From Hymenobacter canadensis (GTDB lineage Bacteria; Bacteroidota; Bacteroidia; Cytophagales; Hymenobacteraceae): a DNA stretch of 64,000 nucleotides. A program made the translations under genes and the position numbers. This document shows positions 16,401 to 28,702 of this stretch, one piece after another. The DNA lies in assembly GCF_027359925.1 (NCBI RefSeq), contig NZ_CP114767.1, forward strand, positions 1,798,001 to 1,862,000, in the 5' to 3' direction. Each line of letters begins with the position of its first letter. The stretch's first letter is position 1. Below the pieces are notes generated by a model. The model searched no databases and was not told where the DNA came from. It saw nothing but the letters and a program-made list of their open reading frames with translations.

Positions 16401-17021
16401 ATGCTTAGCAGATATTGTTTTCTGATTGCCAGTACGCTTCTGGCTACTGTAGCACAGGCACAGGATGCTCCTCCCCGCGGCAGCCTGCAGCTAGGTATAG
16501 GCTCGGCCGGCGTAGGAACCGGCGACTACATGGCCCTCAAGGCCCATTTGGAGTATGCGCGGCTGCTGGGCCGCCACCTAAGCACCGGTACCCGACTGGC
16601 CTTTGTGGGAGGCAGCCGGGAGTCCTTTAATACTGTATATAATCCCGACAGGCCCAGTAACGAAGGCGTTACGGTGCCCTACGCCATGTCGTACCAAGCC
16701 ATAAATCTGGAGCAGGAGTTCTACCTGTATCCTTTCGGTAATGATAGGCGGGTGCTGTTTGCAGTGGGCGGCGGCGGCTACGCAGGCTACTCCAGCCGCT
16801 ACGGGGCACCCTCAACGCGCCTGAACCCCACTACGGGTACAACTTTCCTCGCCCTTGATCAGGAAAATGGCCTGCATGCCGGCTACCTGTTTTCGTTTAA
16901 CCTAGATGTGGCCGTTGACCCAGCCCGCAAGTGGTTGGTAGGCGGCAAGGCACTGTTTCAGAATGACACCTTCGGCAACTCTTTGGCCACACTGCAACTG
17001 AAAGTGGGCCGCCATTTTTAG
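16401..17021 (+). CDS. Outer membrane beta-barrel-like protein
   Basis: A 206-residue exported protein: signal peptide (cut near AQA-QDA), then alternating strands (LQLGIGSAGVGTGDYMALKAHLEYARLLGRHLSTG) and a C-terminal strand ending LATLQLKVGRHF with a terminal aromatic residue, as in outer membrane barrels. No specific family is recognised. It stands alone between pfkA and the convergent miaA. Confidence 0.65.
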   Translation: MLSRYCFLIASTLLATVAQAQDAPPRGSLQLGIGSAGVGTGDYMALKAHLEYARLLGRHLSTGTRLAFVGGSRESFNTVYNPDRPSNEGVTVPYAMSYQAINLEQEFYLYPFGNDRRVLFAVGGGGYAGYSSRYGAPSTRLNPTTGTTFLALDQENGLHAGYLFSFNLDVAVDPARKWLVGGKALFQNDTFGNSLATLQLKVGRHF

Positions 17022-17093
17022 CCACTTTCACTGGCAAGGCGCAAGTCCCGACCTATTTTCAGCAGCGAGACTTGCGCCTTACAAATATGGAAT

Positions 17094-18008
17094 TTACAGC
17101 ACCACCCACTGATACTCCGCATCGCGGCGGAGCCAGGTGAGCTGGCGTTTGGCGTAGTGGCGGGTGTTGCGCTTGAGCAGCCGCACGGCTTCCTCCCAGT
17201 CGTAGAGGCCGTCGAGGTAGCCGAAGATTTCCTGGTAGCCCACAGTTTGCAGTGCATTGTGGTGGCGAAAAGGCAGCAGACTTTCCACCTCAGCCAGCAG
17301 GCCCGCTGCCAGCATCTCATCTACCCGCTGGTTGATGCGCTCATACAGCACCTCCCGCTCGCGGGTGAGGGCTATTTTGATGATGCGGAATGGCCGGCTG
17401 GCCACGGTGCGCCCCGTCTGGAAGCTGCTGAACGGCTGCCCGGTGGCGCGGCATACTTCCACGGCCCGCAGCACGCGCTGGTGGTTTTGCCTATCGATGC
17501 GGGCGTGGGCCACGGGGTCGAGGCGGGCCAGCTCTTCCACCAGCGGCGCGAGGCCGGTGGTGGCCAGCTCCTGCTGCAGCTGGGTGCGCAGGGCCGGGTT
17601 GGCGGTGGGCAGCTCGTCGAGGCCGTCGGTGAGGGCCTGCAGGTACAGGCCGGAGCCACCCGTGAGCACCACCACCTGGTGGCGCTGAAACAGCGTTTCC
17701 AGCACCTGCAGCCCGTCGGCCTCGAAACGGCCGGCGCTGTAGTCGTCCGTGATGCTGTGCGAGTCGATGAAATGGTGCGGCACGCCCTGCATCTCGGCGG
17801 GCGTGGGCTTGGCCGTGCCGATGCTCATCTCCCGGAAAAACTGCCGCGAGTCGGCCGACACGATTTCGGTGCGGAAATGCTGGGCCAGCTGCACGCTGAG
17901 GGCCGTTTTGCCGACGGCCGTGGGGCCGGCCACCACCACCAGCACAGGGCCCGGAGCGGCGGCCAGCTGCAACTCCAGCGTAGTTATCAGATCAGAAAGA
18001 ACACTCAT
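17094..18008 (-). CDS. miaA: tRNA dimethylallyltransferase
   Basis: A 304-residue enzyme that adds the isoprenoid group to A37 of tRNAs reading codons that begin with U. The P-loop is AGPTAVGKTALS, followed by EIVSADSRQFFREMSIGTAKP, HHFIDSHSITDDYSAGRFE and TGGSGLYLQALTDGL, all MiaA signatures; the C-terminal NTRHYAKRQLTWLRRD is the tRNA-binding segment. Its start overlaps the stop of the glycosyltransferase gene by 4 bp, so the two are co-translated. Confidence 0.96.
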   Translation of the reverse strand: MSVLSDLITTLELQLAAAPGPVLVVVAGPTAVGKTALSVQLAQHFRTEIVSADSRQFFREMSIGTAKPTPAEMQGVPHHFIDSHSITDDYSAGRFEADGLQVLETLFQRHQVVVLTGGSGLYLQALTDGLDELPTANPALRTQLQQELATTGLAPLVEELARLDPVAHARIDRQNHQRVLRAVEVCRATGQPFSSFQTGRTVASRPFRIIKIALTREREVLYERINQRVDEMLAAGLLAEVESLLPFRHHNALQTVGYQEIFGYLDGLYDWEEAVRLLKRNTRHYAKRQLTWLRRDAEYQWVVL

Positions 18009-19147
18009 GCGGAAACGGGTTGGGGAGGGCCGACCAGCGCGGCATATAGCGCCAGCAGCCGGGTTTCTTCGTGCTGCCAGCTGAGCTGCGGCCGGGCCAG
18101 CCGGCAGTTTTCGGCCAGCTGCCGGTAGCGGGCCGCCTCGCCACCGGGCAGCAGGCGGTTGAGGGCGGCGGCCAGGGTGGCGGGCTGCAGGTCGGGCACC
18201 AGCTCGGCCACGTCGTACTGGTCGTTGAGGGCGCGGTATTCGGGAAAATCAGTGACTACCTGCGGGATGCCGGCATGCAGGTAGTCAAAGAACTTATTGG
18301 CCAGCGAGTAATAGTAGCTCAGGCCCAGGTTTTCGAGCAGGTTGAGGCCCACGCCGGCGTGGCGTGTAATCTCGCGCAGCTCATCGGGCAGCACAAAGCC
18401 CCGAAACTCAACCTGCCCGCTTTGCGTGAGGCCCAGCGCCGCCGCCTGCGCCCGCAACGCGTCCGACAGGTCGCCTTCACCGCAGATAACCAGCCGCCCC
18501 GCCACGGCGGGCATGGCCGCCAGCAGCTGTTCCAGTCCGCGTCCGGCATTGAGGGCACCCTGATAGAGAATGTAGCCTCCTTCAGGTGCCGCGGCCGGCG
18601 CGGGCGGCAGCGGAGCCGTTTCCAGCCGGCTGATGTTGCGAATCACCTCAAACGGCCGGCTGTAGCGGCTCTCGAAAAGGCGCGCCAGTGCCGGCCCCAC
18701 CGTGTAGGCCAGGGCGGCGCGCGGCACCACAAACCGCTCTACGGCGCGCCAGAGCCGCTGCACCTCCGGACGCGCCACCACTTCGGGCACTTCCGTGAAC
18801 AGCTCGTGGGCATCGTACACCAGCGGCTGCCCTGCTAGGCGGGCCCGCAGCCACACGGGCAGGGCCGTATCCAGGTCGATGGCGCACCAGGCGGCGGCGC
18901 GCTGGCGCAGCAGAAACCAGAGCAGCCGCAGGTTGAACTCCAGATAGAACAGCTTGCCATGCTGGTAGCGGCAGCGCAGCCGGTGCTGGGCGTAGGGCTG
19001 CGGCGTGAGCGGCCGGGACGTGCGCCACTCACGCCCCACCAGCAGCACGTCGTAGCCGGCCTGCGCCAGCGAGCCGCAGATGCGCTGCATCCGCTGGTCG
19101 TAATTCAGATCGGTAGTGACGGTGAAAAGCAGGCGCGGTGCAGCCAT
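18005..19147 (-). CDS. Glycosyltransferase (GT-B type)
   Basis: A 380-residue protein with a two-domain GT-B layout. The N-terminal domain starts RLLFTVTTDLNYDQRMQRICGSLAQAGYDVLLVGR; the C-terminal domain has YILYQGALNAGRGLEQLLAAMP, VICGEGDLSD, VEFRGFVLPDEL and the donor-binding LANKFFDYLHAGIPQVVTDFPEY. It most likely transfers a sugar to a cell-surface glycan. Start ATG 19147 removes a non-conserved extension. It overlaps miaA by 4 bp. Confidence 0.85.
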   Translation of the reverse strand: MAAPRLLFTVTTDLNYDQRMQRICGSLAQAGYDVLLVGREWRTSRPLTPQPYAQHRLRCRYQHGKLFYLEFNLRLLWFLLRQRAAAWCAIDLDTALPVWLRARLAGQPLVYDAHELFTEVPEVVARPEVQRLWRAVERFVVPRAALAYTVGPALARLFESRYSRPFEVIRNISRLETAPLPPAPAAAPEGGYILYQGALNAGRGLEQLLAAMPAVAGRLVICGEGDLSDALRAQAAALGLTQSGQVEFRGFVLPDELREITRHAGVGLNLLENLGLSYYYSLANKFFDYLHAGIPQVVTDFPEYRALNDQYDVAELVPDLQPATLAAALNRLLPGGEAARYRQLAENCRLARPQLSWQHEETRLLALYAALVGPPQPVSA

Positions 19148-19287
19148 AGAACAGAGCGCAGTGCCCGGCTGAAAATGGCGCCAGGCAAAAAGCGCAGGGG
19201 TTTGGGATATTTTCGACAAATTTAACGGTTAAACCGGGCCCCGGCGGTAGTTTCTTGTCGTTGCCGCCGAAGCCACTGCCTCCCCTC

Positions 19288-23376
<4,089 letters not shown>

Positions 23377-23442
23377 GCTTGCTTTGACTGCGCAGCGTCT
23401 GCCCCTTTTCTTTGCCCTTCCAACTCTCCTTTCTTCTCCCCC

Positions 23443-23820
23443 ATGAGCGACACGAAAACGATACTGATTGCGGAAGACAGCTCTGTCATTCTGAACCTGA
23501 CCAAGAAAATTCTCGAACTCCAGCAGTACCGCATCGTGTCGGCTAAAAATGGTGGCGAAGTTATCAAGCAGGTGGAAAGCCAGCCCATCGACTGCGTGCT
23601 GATGGACATCAATATTCCGGTGAAAGACGGCATGGAGTGCACCCGCGAAATTCGGGCGCACCAGGATGAGCGTATCTCCAAAATCCCAATTATTGCCATC
23701 ACCGGCAATGCCAACAACTACTCCATGGAGCAGTTCCGCGAAGCTGGTGTAACCGACTATCTGCCCAAGCCGCTCGACTTCGACGCCCTGGTGCGCGTGG
23801 TGAAGCAATACGTTGGCTAA
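23443..23820 (+). CDS. Single-domain response regulator (CheY-like)
   Basis: A 125-residue receiver domain only. It has the acidic pair in ILIAEDSS, phospho-acceptor aspartate in VLMDINIPVKDG, switch threonine in IAITGNA and lysine in YLPKPLDF. With no output domain, it must act through protein contact. It follows the hybrid kinase by 66 bp, and the kinase's HPt domain is its likely phosphodonor. Confidence 0.93.
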   Translation: MSDTKTILIAEDSSVILNLTKKILELQQYRIVSAKNGGEVIKQVESQPIDCVLMDINIPVKDGMECTREIRAHQDERISKIPIIAITGNANNYSMEQFREAGVTDYLPKPLDFDALVRVVKQYVG

Positions 23821-23823
23821 TGC

Positions 23824-23918
23824 AGAAGTGAGACTATGAGAGGTGAGAAGTGAGACTACGTTCTTGCAAAAGCCCGCAGAACGTAGTCTCACTTCTCACC
23901 TCTCATAGTCTCACTTCT
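23824..23918. repeat. Perfect 41-bp inverted repeat
   Basis: Arms 23824-23864 and 23878-23918 are perfect inverted copies, loop 13 bp. Each arm itself contains two direct copies of AGAAGTGAGACTA. It fills almost the whole gap between the response regulator and the MBL gene, ending 5 bp before the latter's ATG, so it would fold at the 5' end of that gene's message. Confidence 0.93.
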
Positions 23919-23923
23919 AAAGA

Positions 23924-24694
23924 ATGCAAATTACTTTCCTTGGCACGGGCACGTCGCAGGGCGTGCCCGTGATTGGGTGCCACTGCGCCGTGTGCCGCTC
24001 ACTCGACTACCGCGACAAGCGGCTGCGGGTATCGGTGCACCTGCAGGTGCAGGGCAAGAGCCTCGTCATCGACTCGGGCCCCGACTTCCGGCAGCAGGCC
24101 CTGCGGGAGCGGATCGACCACCTCGATGCGCTGGTGTTCACGCACGAGCACAAAGACCATACGGCCGGCATGGACGACATCCGGGCCTACAATTTCAAGC
24201 AGCAGCAGGACATGCCGGTGTATGCCGAGCCGCGCGTGCTGGACCAGCTGCGGCGCGAATACGCCTACATCTTTGCCGAGCACAAGTATCCCGGCGTGCC
24301 GCAGGTACAAACCATTCCCATCCTCAGCGACATCGACCGGTTCGACGTGCAGGGCGTATCCTTTCAGCCGATCCGGGCTATGCACTACAAGCTGCCGGTG
24401 CTGGGCTTCCGGGTTGGCAACTTCACTTACGTCACGGATGCCAACCACCTCTCGTCGGCTTCTCTGGACCTGATGCGCGGCTCCGACGTGATTGTGCTCA
24501 ATGCGTTGCGGCAGGAAAAGCACATCTCGCATTTCTCGCTTTCCGAAGCCGTGGCCGTGCTGGAAGAGCTGGCGCCGCGCCGCGCCTACCTCACCCACAT
24601 CAGCCACCTGCTGGGCCGCCACCGCGAAGTGGAAGCCACCCTGCCCGATTTCATCCGGCTGGCGTATGATGGGCTACGGCTGGAGGTGGAGTAG
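23924..24694 (+). CDS. MBL-fold metallohydrolase (PhnP-like)
   Basis: A 256-residue protein with the metallo-beta-lactamase fold. It starts MQITFLGTGTSQGVPVIGC, has a Cys pair in CHCAVC as in PhnP-type proteins, the metal motif THEHKDHTAG, the later His in RAMHYKLPVLG, YVTDANHLS and a C-terminal HISHLLGRH. PhnP is a phosphodiesterase; the substrate here is not known. The start ATG lies directly after a 95-bp palindromic repeat. Confidence 0.87.
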   Translation: MQITFLGTGTSQGVPVIGCHCAVCRSLDYRDKRLRVSVHLQVQGKSLVIDSGPDFRQQALRERIDHLDALVFTHEHKDHTAGMDDIRAYNFKQQQDMPVYAEPRVLDQLRREYAYIFAEHKYPGVPQVQTIPILSDIDRFDVQGVSFQPIRAMHYKLPVLGFRVGNFTYVTDANHLSSASLDLMRGSDVIVLNALRQEKHISHFSLSEAVAVLEELAPRRAYLTHISHLLGRHREVEATLPDFIRLAYDGLRLEVE

Positions 24695-24700
24695 CGCAGG

Positions 24701-25180
24701 CTAGTTTCCGGCCGGTTTGGTGATGCGTAATTTCACGGATAAGTCCTGCTTCTCGGCGTAGTTGCGGTCAGTTTCTTTGGCTTGCCAGCTGGTGTACTGC
24801 ACCAGGTAGCGGCGGCCGTTTGCCCGTACACTGGCGGTGTCGATGAAAGCACCGGTCTGCAAGCCGGTTGTGTTGTTTACCGGCATTTTCAGCTGCTGCG
24901 TTCTGCCCTGCGCGTCGGTAATTGCCAACAGCGGAAACACGAAATTGGCGGTGAAGCAACGGGCATTTTTGGGGCAGATAGAGTATTGCAAATCAGCTAA
25001 CTCCACAGTCAGTTCTGGTTGAGCTACTGTCGGCAGCAACGCCTGTTGCCGATAGCTGAGCGTGAAATCCTGGCTGAATGCTGCCTCCATAGCGGCCGGT
25101 GTTGCGTCCTCGTTGTTATCTGATTTCTGGCAGGCGCCAAGACCTACGACCAGCGCGGCAAAAAGTAGGGACTGTTTCAT
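24701..25180 (-). CDS. Hypothetical lipoprotein
   Basis: A 159-residue protein starting with a lipoprotein signal, MKQSLLFAALVVGLGACQKSD, whose lipobox LGAC puts the lipidated cysteine at residue 19. The rest is beta-rich with two cysteines in SICPKNARCF, probably a disulfide. No family is recognised. It converges with the MBL gene (6 bp between stops) and diverges from the NFACT gene. Confidence 0.7.
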   Translation of the reverse strand: MKQSLLFAALVVGLGACQKSDNNEDATPAAMEAAFSQDFTLSYRQQALLPTVAQPELTVELADLQYSICPKNARCFTANFVFPLLAITDAQGRTQQLKMPVNNTTGLQTGAFIDTASVRANGRRYLVQYTSWQAKETDRNYAEKQDLSVKLRITKPAGN

Positions 25181-25345
25181 AGTTAATATCTGAGCGAGTG
25201 TAATTGCTCGTGTAAAGGAGATGCTGTAGCCCGACCAAAGGTTGCAAGCCTGTGTAGTGGCGGCATTTCCGCTTTTATCTTCGCCGGAAGCTTTCGTGTT
25301 AGGAGGCTTTCTTTCCAAACACCCGGCAAATAAGCCCCCTAATTC

Positions 25346-26926
25346 ATGCACACCAACTACTATTTCCTGCGCCAGCTGGCCCCCGCCCTCACGCAGCAGC
25401 TGGCCGGCTACCGGGTGGTGGCGTGCTTTTCGCAGGAAAAGGATGAGTTGGTATTGGGCCTGACCAACGGCACGGCGGAGTTCTGGCTGAAGGCCCAGCT
25501 GTCGGCCACCTTCACGGCGCTTGCGCTACCCGAAACCTTCCACCGCGCCCGCGCCAACTCCGTGGACCTGCTGCCCGACCTGCTGGGCCAGCAGCTGCGC
25601 GACGTCACGGCCGCGCCCCACGACCGGGTGCTACAGCTGCGCTTCGAGAGTGGCGCCACGCTGCTGCTGAAACTCTATAGCTCCCGCCCCAACGCCGTTT
25701 TCCGCCCCCGGCCCGAGGGCCCGGCCGTGCTGTTCCACCAGCGCTACACCACCGATGCCGACTTGCAACCGGTGTTTACCGCTCCTGATTCTCCCTCCGC
25801 TCCTGCCCTGCCGGCCGCGCACCCACTGAAGCGCTACCCGGCCCTGGCCGATCTGCCCGCCCGCTATCTGCGCGCCCACGGCTACGACCAGGCAACTGCA
25901 GAGCAGCAGGAGCAGCTGGTGCAGCAGGTACTTCGGCAGCTCGAAAACCCAGCGGCCTTCTATCTTACCACACTGGAGGGCCGCACCCGCCTGAGCTTGC
26001 TGCCCATCGGCGAGATTGAGCGGGAGTTCCCGGCCTCCGGCCCTGTTGCCGCCCTGCGCGCCTTCATGCCGCTAGCCCTTAGCCGCCGCGCCCACGAGCT
26101 GGAGCTGCGGCAGCTCCGCCAGACCCTGGAGCGCCGCGCCGAGGAAGCCACCACCAGCGCCAGCATGGCCCGCCGCCGGCTCTATGCGTTGGAGCATACG
26201 GTAGGCTACCGCCAGACTGCCGACCTCATCATGGCGCACCTGAGCCAGATTCCGGCCGGCGCGAGCAGCGTGGAAGTTGTGGATTTCTACCAGGACAATC
26301 AGCCCCGCACCATCAAGCTCAAGCCCTCCGAAACACCCCAGCGCACGGCCCAGAACCTCTACCGTAAGGCCAAAAACCAGCAGCTGGAAACCCGCCAGCT
26401 CTCCGAGCGGGCCGAGCGCCGCGAAACCGAAGCCTTCTGGTGCCTGGAGCGCCTGGAAGAGCTGCCCCTGCTCCCGCCTGATCTGAAGGCTCTGCGCGCC
26501 TGGCGCAAGCAGCATCAGCTGGAGCCCCAGACCAAAGCAAAAGCCGCCACCGAGCTGCCATTCAAAGTATTCGAAGACTCGGGATTCACAATTCTGGTGG
26601 GCCGCAATGCCCAGAACAACGACCTGCTCACGCAGCGCTACGCCCACAAAGACGACCTGTGGCTGCACGCCAAGGACGTGAGCGGCTCGCACGTGGTGGT
26701 GCGGCACCGTGCCGGCCAGCCGGTGCCCGAGCCCGTGGTGGAGCGCGCGGCCCAGCTGGCCGCGTGGTACTCGCGCCGCCAGAACGACTCGCTCTGCCCG
26801 GTGACGGTGACGCCCAAAAAATTCGTGCGCAAGCCCAAAGGCGCCCTGCCGGGCCAAGTGCTGGTCGAGCGCGAAAAGGTGGTGCTGGTAGTGCCCCTCA
26901 ACCCGTTCGAGCGCAACGGCGGGTAA
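25346..26926 (+). CDS. NFACT family RNA-binding protein (RqcH/FbpA-like)
   Basis: A 526-residue protein with the NFACT-N start (NYYFLRQLAPALTQQLAG), a long helical middle with coiled-coil character (RRAHELELRQLRQTLERRAEE), and the NFACT-R domain: FTILVGRNAQNNDLLTQRYA, DDLWLHAKDVSGSHVVVR, and C-terminal VTPKKFVRKPKGALPGQV. RqcH members bind obstructed 50S subunits and add alanine tails during ribosome rescue. Whether this shorter Bacteroidota form keeps that activity cannot be told from the sequence. Terminator follows. Confidence 0.88.
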   Translation: MHTNYYFLRQLAPALTQQLAGYRVVACFSQEKDELVLGLTNGTAEFWLKAQLSATFTALALPETFHRARANSVDLLPDLLGQQLRDVTAAPHDRVLQLRFESGATLLLKLYSSRPNAVFRPRPEGPAVLFHQRYTTDADLQPVFTAPDSPSAPALPAAHPLKRYPALADLPARYLRAHGYDQATAEQQEQLVQQVLRQLENPAAFYLTTLEGRTRLSLLPIGEIEREFPASGPVAALRAFMPLALSRRAHELELRQLRQTLERRAEEATTSASMARRRLYALEHTVGYRQTADLIMAHLSQIPAGASSVEVVDFYQDNQPRTIKLKPSETPQRTAQNLYRKAKNQQLETRQLSERAERRETEAFWCLERLEELPLLPPDLKALRAWRKQHQLEPQTKAKAATELPFKVFEDSGFTILVGRNAQNNDLLTQRYAHKDDLWLHAKDVSGSHVVVRHRAGQPVPEPVVERAAQLAAWYSRRQNDSLCPVTVTPKKFVRKPKGALPGQVLVEREKVVLVVPLNPFERNGG

Positions 26927-26956
26927 GCCCCCTGCCGGAGGGCGCCGCAAACGGAC

Positions 26957-26996
26957 ACAAAAAAGCCGCTTCAGCTTAGCTGAAGCGGCTTTTTAT
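26957..26996 (+). terminator. Rho-independent terminator after the NFACT gene
   Basis: Long stem based on AGCCGCTTCAGC paired with GCTGAAGCGGCT, with A-run and T-run flanks, between the NFACT gene and the convergent tRNA-Leu. Probably works in both directions. Confidence 0.9.
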
Positions 26997-27001
26997 TGGA
27001 G

Positions 27002-27083
27002 TGCGCGCGGGGAGATTCGAACTCCCACACCCGAAGGCACCACCCCCTCAAGATGGCGTGTCTACCAGTTTCACCACGTGCGC
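27002..27083 (-). tRNA. tRNA-Leu (anticodon GAG)
   Basis: Read on the minus strand, the sequence folds as a class II tRNA: acceptor GCGCACG with CGCGCGC, D arm with TGAAACTGGTAGACAC, anticodon stem CCATC with GGTGG and loop TTGAGGG (anticodon GAG), variable arm TGCCTTCGGGTGT, T arm GGGAG-TTCGAAT-CTCCC and discriminator A. CCA is not encoded. Pair 5-68 in the acceptor stem would be an A-C mismatch, which is unusual. A consensus promoter lies upstream at 27156. Confidence 0.95.
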
Positions 27084-27155
27084 AGATTGGCAAGCACTCC
27101 TGTTAAACTTGCTCAGACCAAAATCTGAGGCCTTACTGAGGTGGTAAAGCGAGAG

Positions 27156-27186
27156 CAAAAGTAGGGACTACGACCGGGTGGCGCAA
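27156..27186 (-). promoter_or_regulatory. Bacteroidota promoter of tRNA-Leu
   Basis: On the minus strand TTG (27184-27186) and TACTTTTG (27156-27163) are separated by 20 bp, an exact fit to the Bacteroidota -33/-7 promoter. It lies 72 bp upstream of the mature tRNA 5' end. Confidence 0.75.
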
Positions 27187-27211
27187 GCCCGTACGCGTAT
27201 TTTTTGCCGAT

Positions 27212-27219
27212 TACCTTGC
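27212..27219 (+). promoter_or_regulatory. Possible -7 element of the iron permease gene
   Basis: TACCTTGC, one or two positions from TAnnTTTG, lies 144 bp before the permease ATG. It and the tRNA promoter are divergent. The intervening leader has no other obvious feature. Confidence 0.35.
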
Positions 27220-27363
27220 GCCAACAACGTACCGCGCACCGTTGCGCACTCAGGATCAGCGAAAAACCCGCTCATTAAAATTTCATTCCGATTCCGCCAT
27301 CTTGCTGAAATTCGGCGGTACCGGAGCTCCGGCGCACCATTTCACGTCTCATTCGCTATTCTC

Positions 27364-27840
27364 ATGCAAGATTTATTGCCCGCCGGCTCGTCGCACGGGA
27401 ACGTATTTGCTCGGTTTGCAGGACGGGTTACAACGTGGTCTGGCACCACTATGGCTTTTTGCCTGGCCTTGGGCACGGTGGTGGTGTGGGCCCTTACCGG
27501 CCCCGTGTTTCAGTATTCCGAAACCTGGCAGCTGGTCATCAATACCAGCACAACCATTATCACCTTCCTGATGGTATTTCTAATTCAGCGGGCCCAGAAC
27601 AAGGATTCGCTGGTGCTGCACCTTAAGCTCAATGAACTGATTGCCGCGCACAAAGGCGCCAGCAACCGGCTCATCAATGCCCAGGATTTCTCGGAAGAGG
27701 AAATCCATCTGCTGCACCGCTACTTCACCAAGCTGGCCGAAATGGCCCGGCAAGACCACAACCTGGGCCGCACGCACAGTGTGGAGGAAGCGGAAGAGAA
27801 CCACGAAACCAAAATACAGGCCGGACACCAGCCCCGATGA
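27364..27840 (+). CDS. Low-affinity iron permease family protein
   Basis: A 158-residue membrane protein with two hydrophobic segments and the family's characteristic string: WSGTTMAFCLALGTVVVWALTGP, FQYSETWQLVINTSTTIITF, LMVFLIQRAQNKDSLVLHLKLNELI. The cytoplasmic C-terminus is charged. Yeast relatives carry low-affinity iron; the bacterial role is not established. The ATG at 27364 starts the conserved region. It leads an iron-related group with Dps and a VIT-family protein. Confidence 0.87.
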   Translation: MQDLLPAGSSHGNVFARFAGRVTTWSGTTMAFCLALGTVVVWALTGPVFQYSETWQLVINTSTTIITFLMVFLIQRAQNKDSLVLHLKLNELIAAHKGASNRLINAQDFSEEEIHLLHRYFTKLAEMARQDHNLGRTHSVEEAEENHETKIQAGHQPR

Positions 27841-27846
27841 GACACA

Positions 27847-27888
27847 AAAAAAGGCCGGCCCGCTTTGGAAAGCGGGCCGGCCTTTTTT
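27847..27888. terminator. Bidirectional terminator between permease and dps
   Basis: A perfect 19-bp stem (27847-27865 and 27870-27888) with a TGGA loop, A-run on the left and T-run on the right, sits between convergent genes. Confidence 0.93.
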
Positions 27889-27903
27889 ACAACGCTTGGG
27901 CGC

Positions 27904-28563
27904 TTATTCGGCGCGGGCCAGCGGCGTGTCTACCACGTGCTCCGACACGAACCACACCTGCAGCTCGTTGAGGCGCATTACGTCGCTCACAGCGAGGTCG
28001 TTGGTGCCATCGTCGCCGGCATCATCAGCCTCTTTGGCAAACTTGTGGCAGTTCTTGAGAATGATCTGGTGCGCCTCCAGCAGACGGCCCACCTGGATGG
28101 GGGCCTCTTCCCGGTCGCGGGGTGGGCGCGGGACGCTGGTCAGCTCGGCTACATCGTGGGCCATAGCCACGGCCACGCCACCCAGAATCTGGATACGCTC
28201 GGCAATGGTGTCGACCAGCGTGCTTTGCTCCTCGTAGTGCTTGTCGTAGAGCAGGTGCAACTGGTAGAAAGTAGGCCCTACTACCTGCCAATGGTGCTTT
28301 TTGTAGAGGTCGCGCAGCGTGATGGTGTCGGCCAGCAGCTGATTGAGGTTGGTTACGCTCTGCTGACGGGTTTTCTCGTCGAGGCCGATGGGCAGGCGCT
28401 GCGACACCGTGCCATACTTCTGCAGCGGGGCCGGCGCGTTGAATTGCTGATTGAGAATAGGCTGCACGCTGGGAGCAGTCGAGGCGTCGGCTTTGGAGGC
28501 AGACGAAGCCTTGGAAGTAGCTGGCGCAGCGGCGGCAGGTTTCTTGGCGGGAGCTTTGGCCAT
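27904..28563 (-). CDS. dps: Dps family ferritin-like protein with basic N-terminal tail
   Basis: A 219-residue Dps: a DNA-protecting dodecameric miniferritin. The ferroxidase-centre residues are in LYKKHHWQVVGPTFYQLHLLYDKHYEE (first His, then Asp and Glu in the next part of the helix) as in other Dps proteins. Before this lies about 55 extra residues, low in complexity, starting MAKAPAKKPAAAAPATSKA, a lysine/alanine/proline tail like those used by some Dps and histone H1-like proteins to bind DNA. ATG at 28563 includes the tail. Divergent from the VIT gene. Confidence 0.92.
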   Translation of the reverse strand: MAKAPAKKPAAAAPATSKASSASKADASTAPSVQPILNQQFNAPAPLQKYGTVSQRLPIGLDEKTRQQSVTNLNQLLADTITLRDLYKKHHWQVVGPTFYQLHLLYDKHYEEQSTLVDTIAERIQILGGVAVAMAHDVAELTSVPRPPRDREEAPIQVGRLLEAHQIILKNCHKFAKEADDAGDDGTNDLAVSDVMRLNELQVWFVSEHVVDTPLARAE

Positions 28564-28702
28564 GGGAAAAAGGAAGCGAGGTAAGATCAAAAGAAAGCCG
28601 CCAGCCACCGGCCAGCAACGTGCATCCATACGCTTGAAACCAAATTTGGGTTAGCTTACACCCCACATTTACTTGCCCCGTATACTCCGTTTTATTTGCC
28701 CG

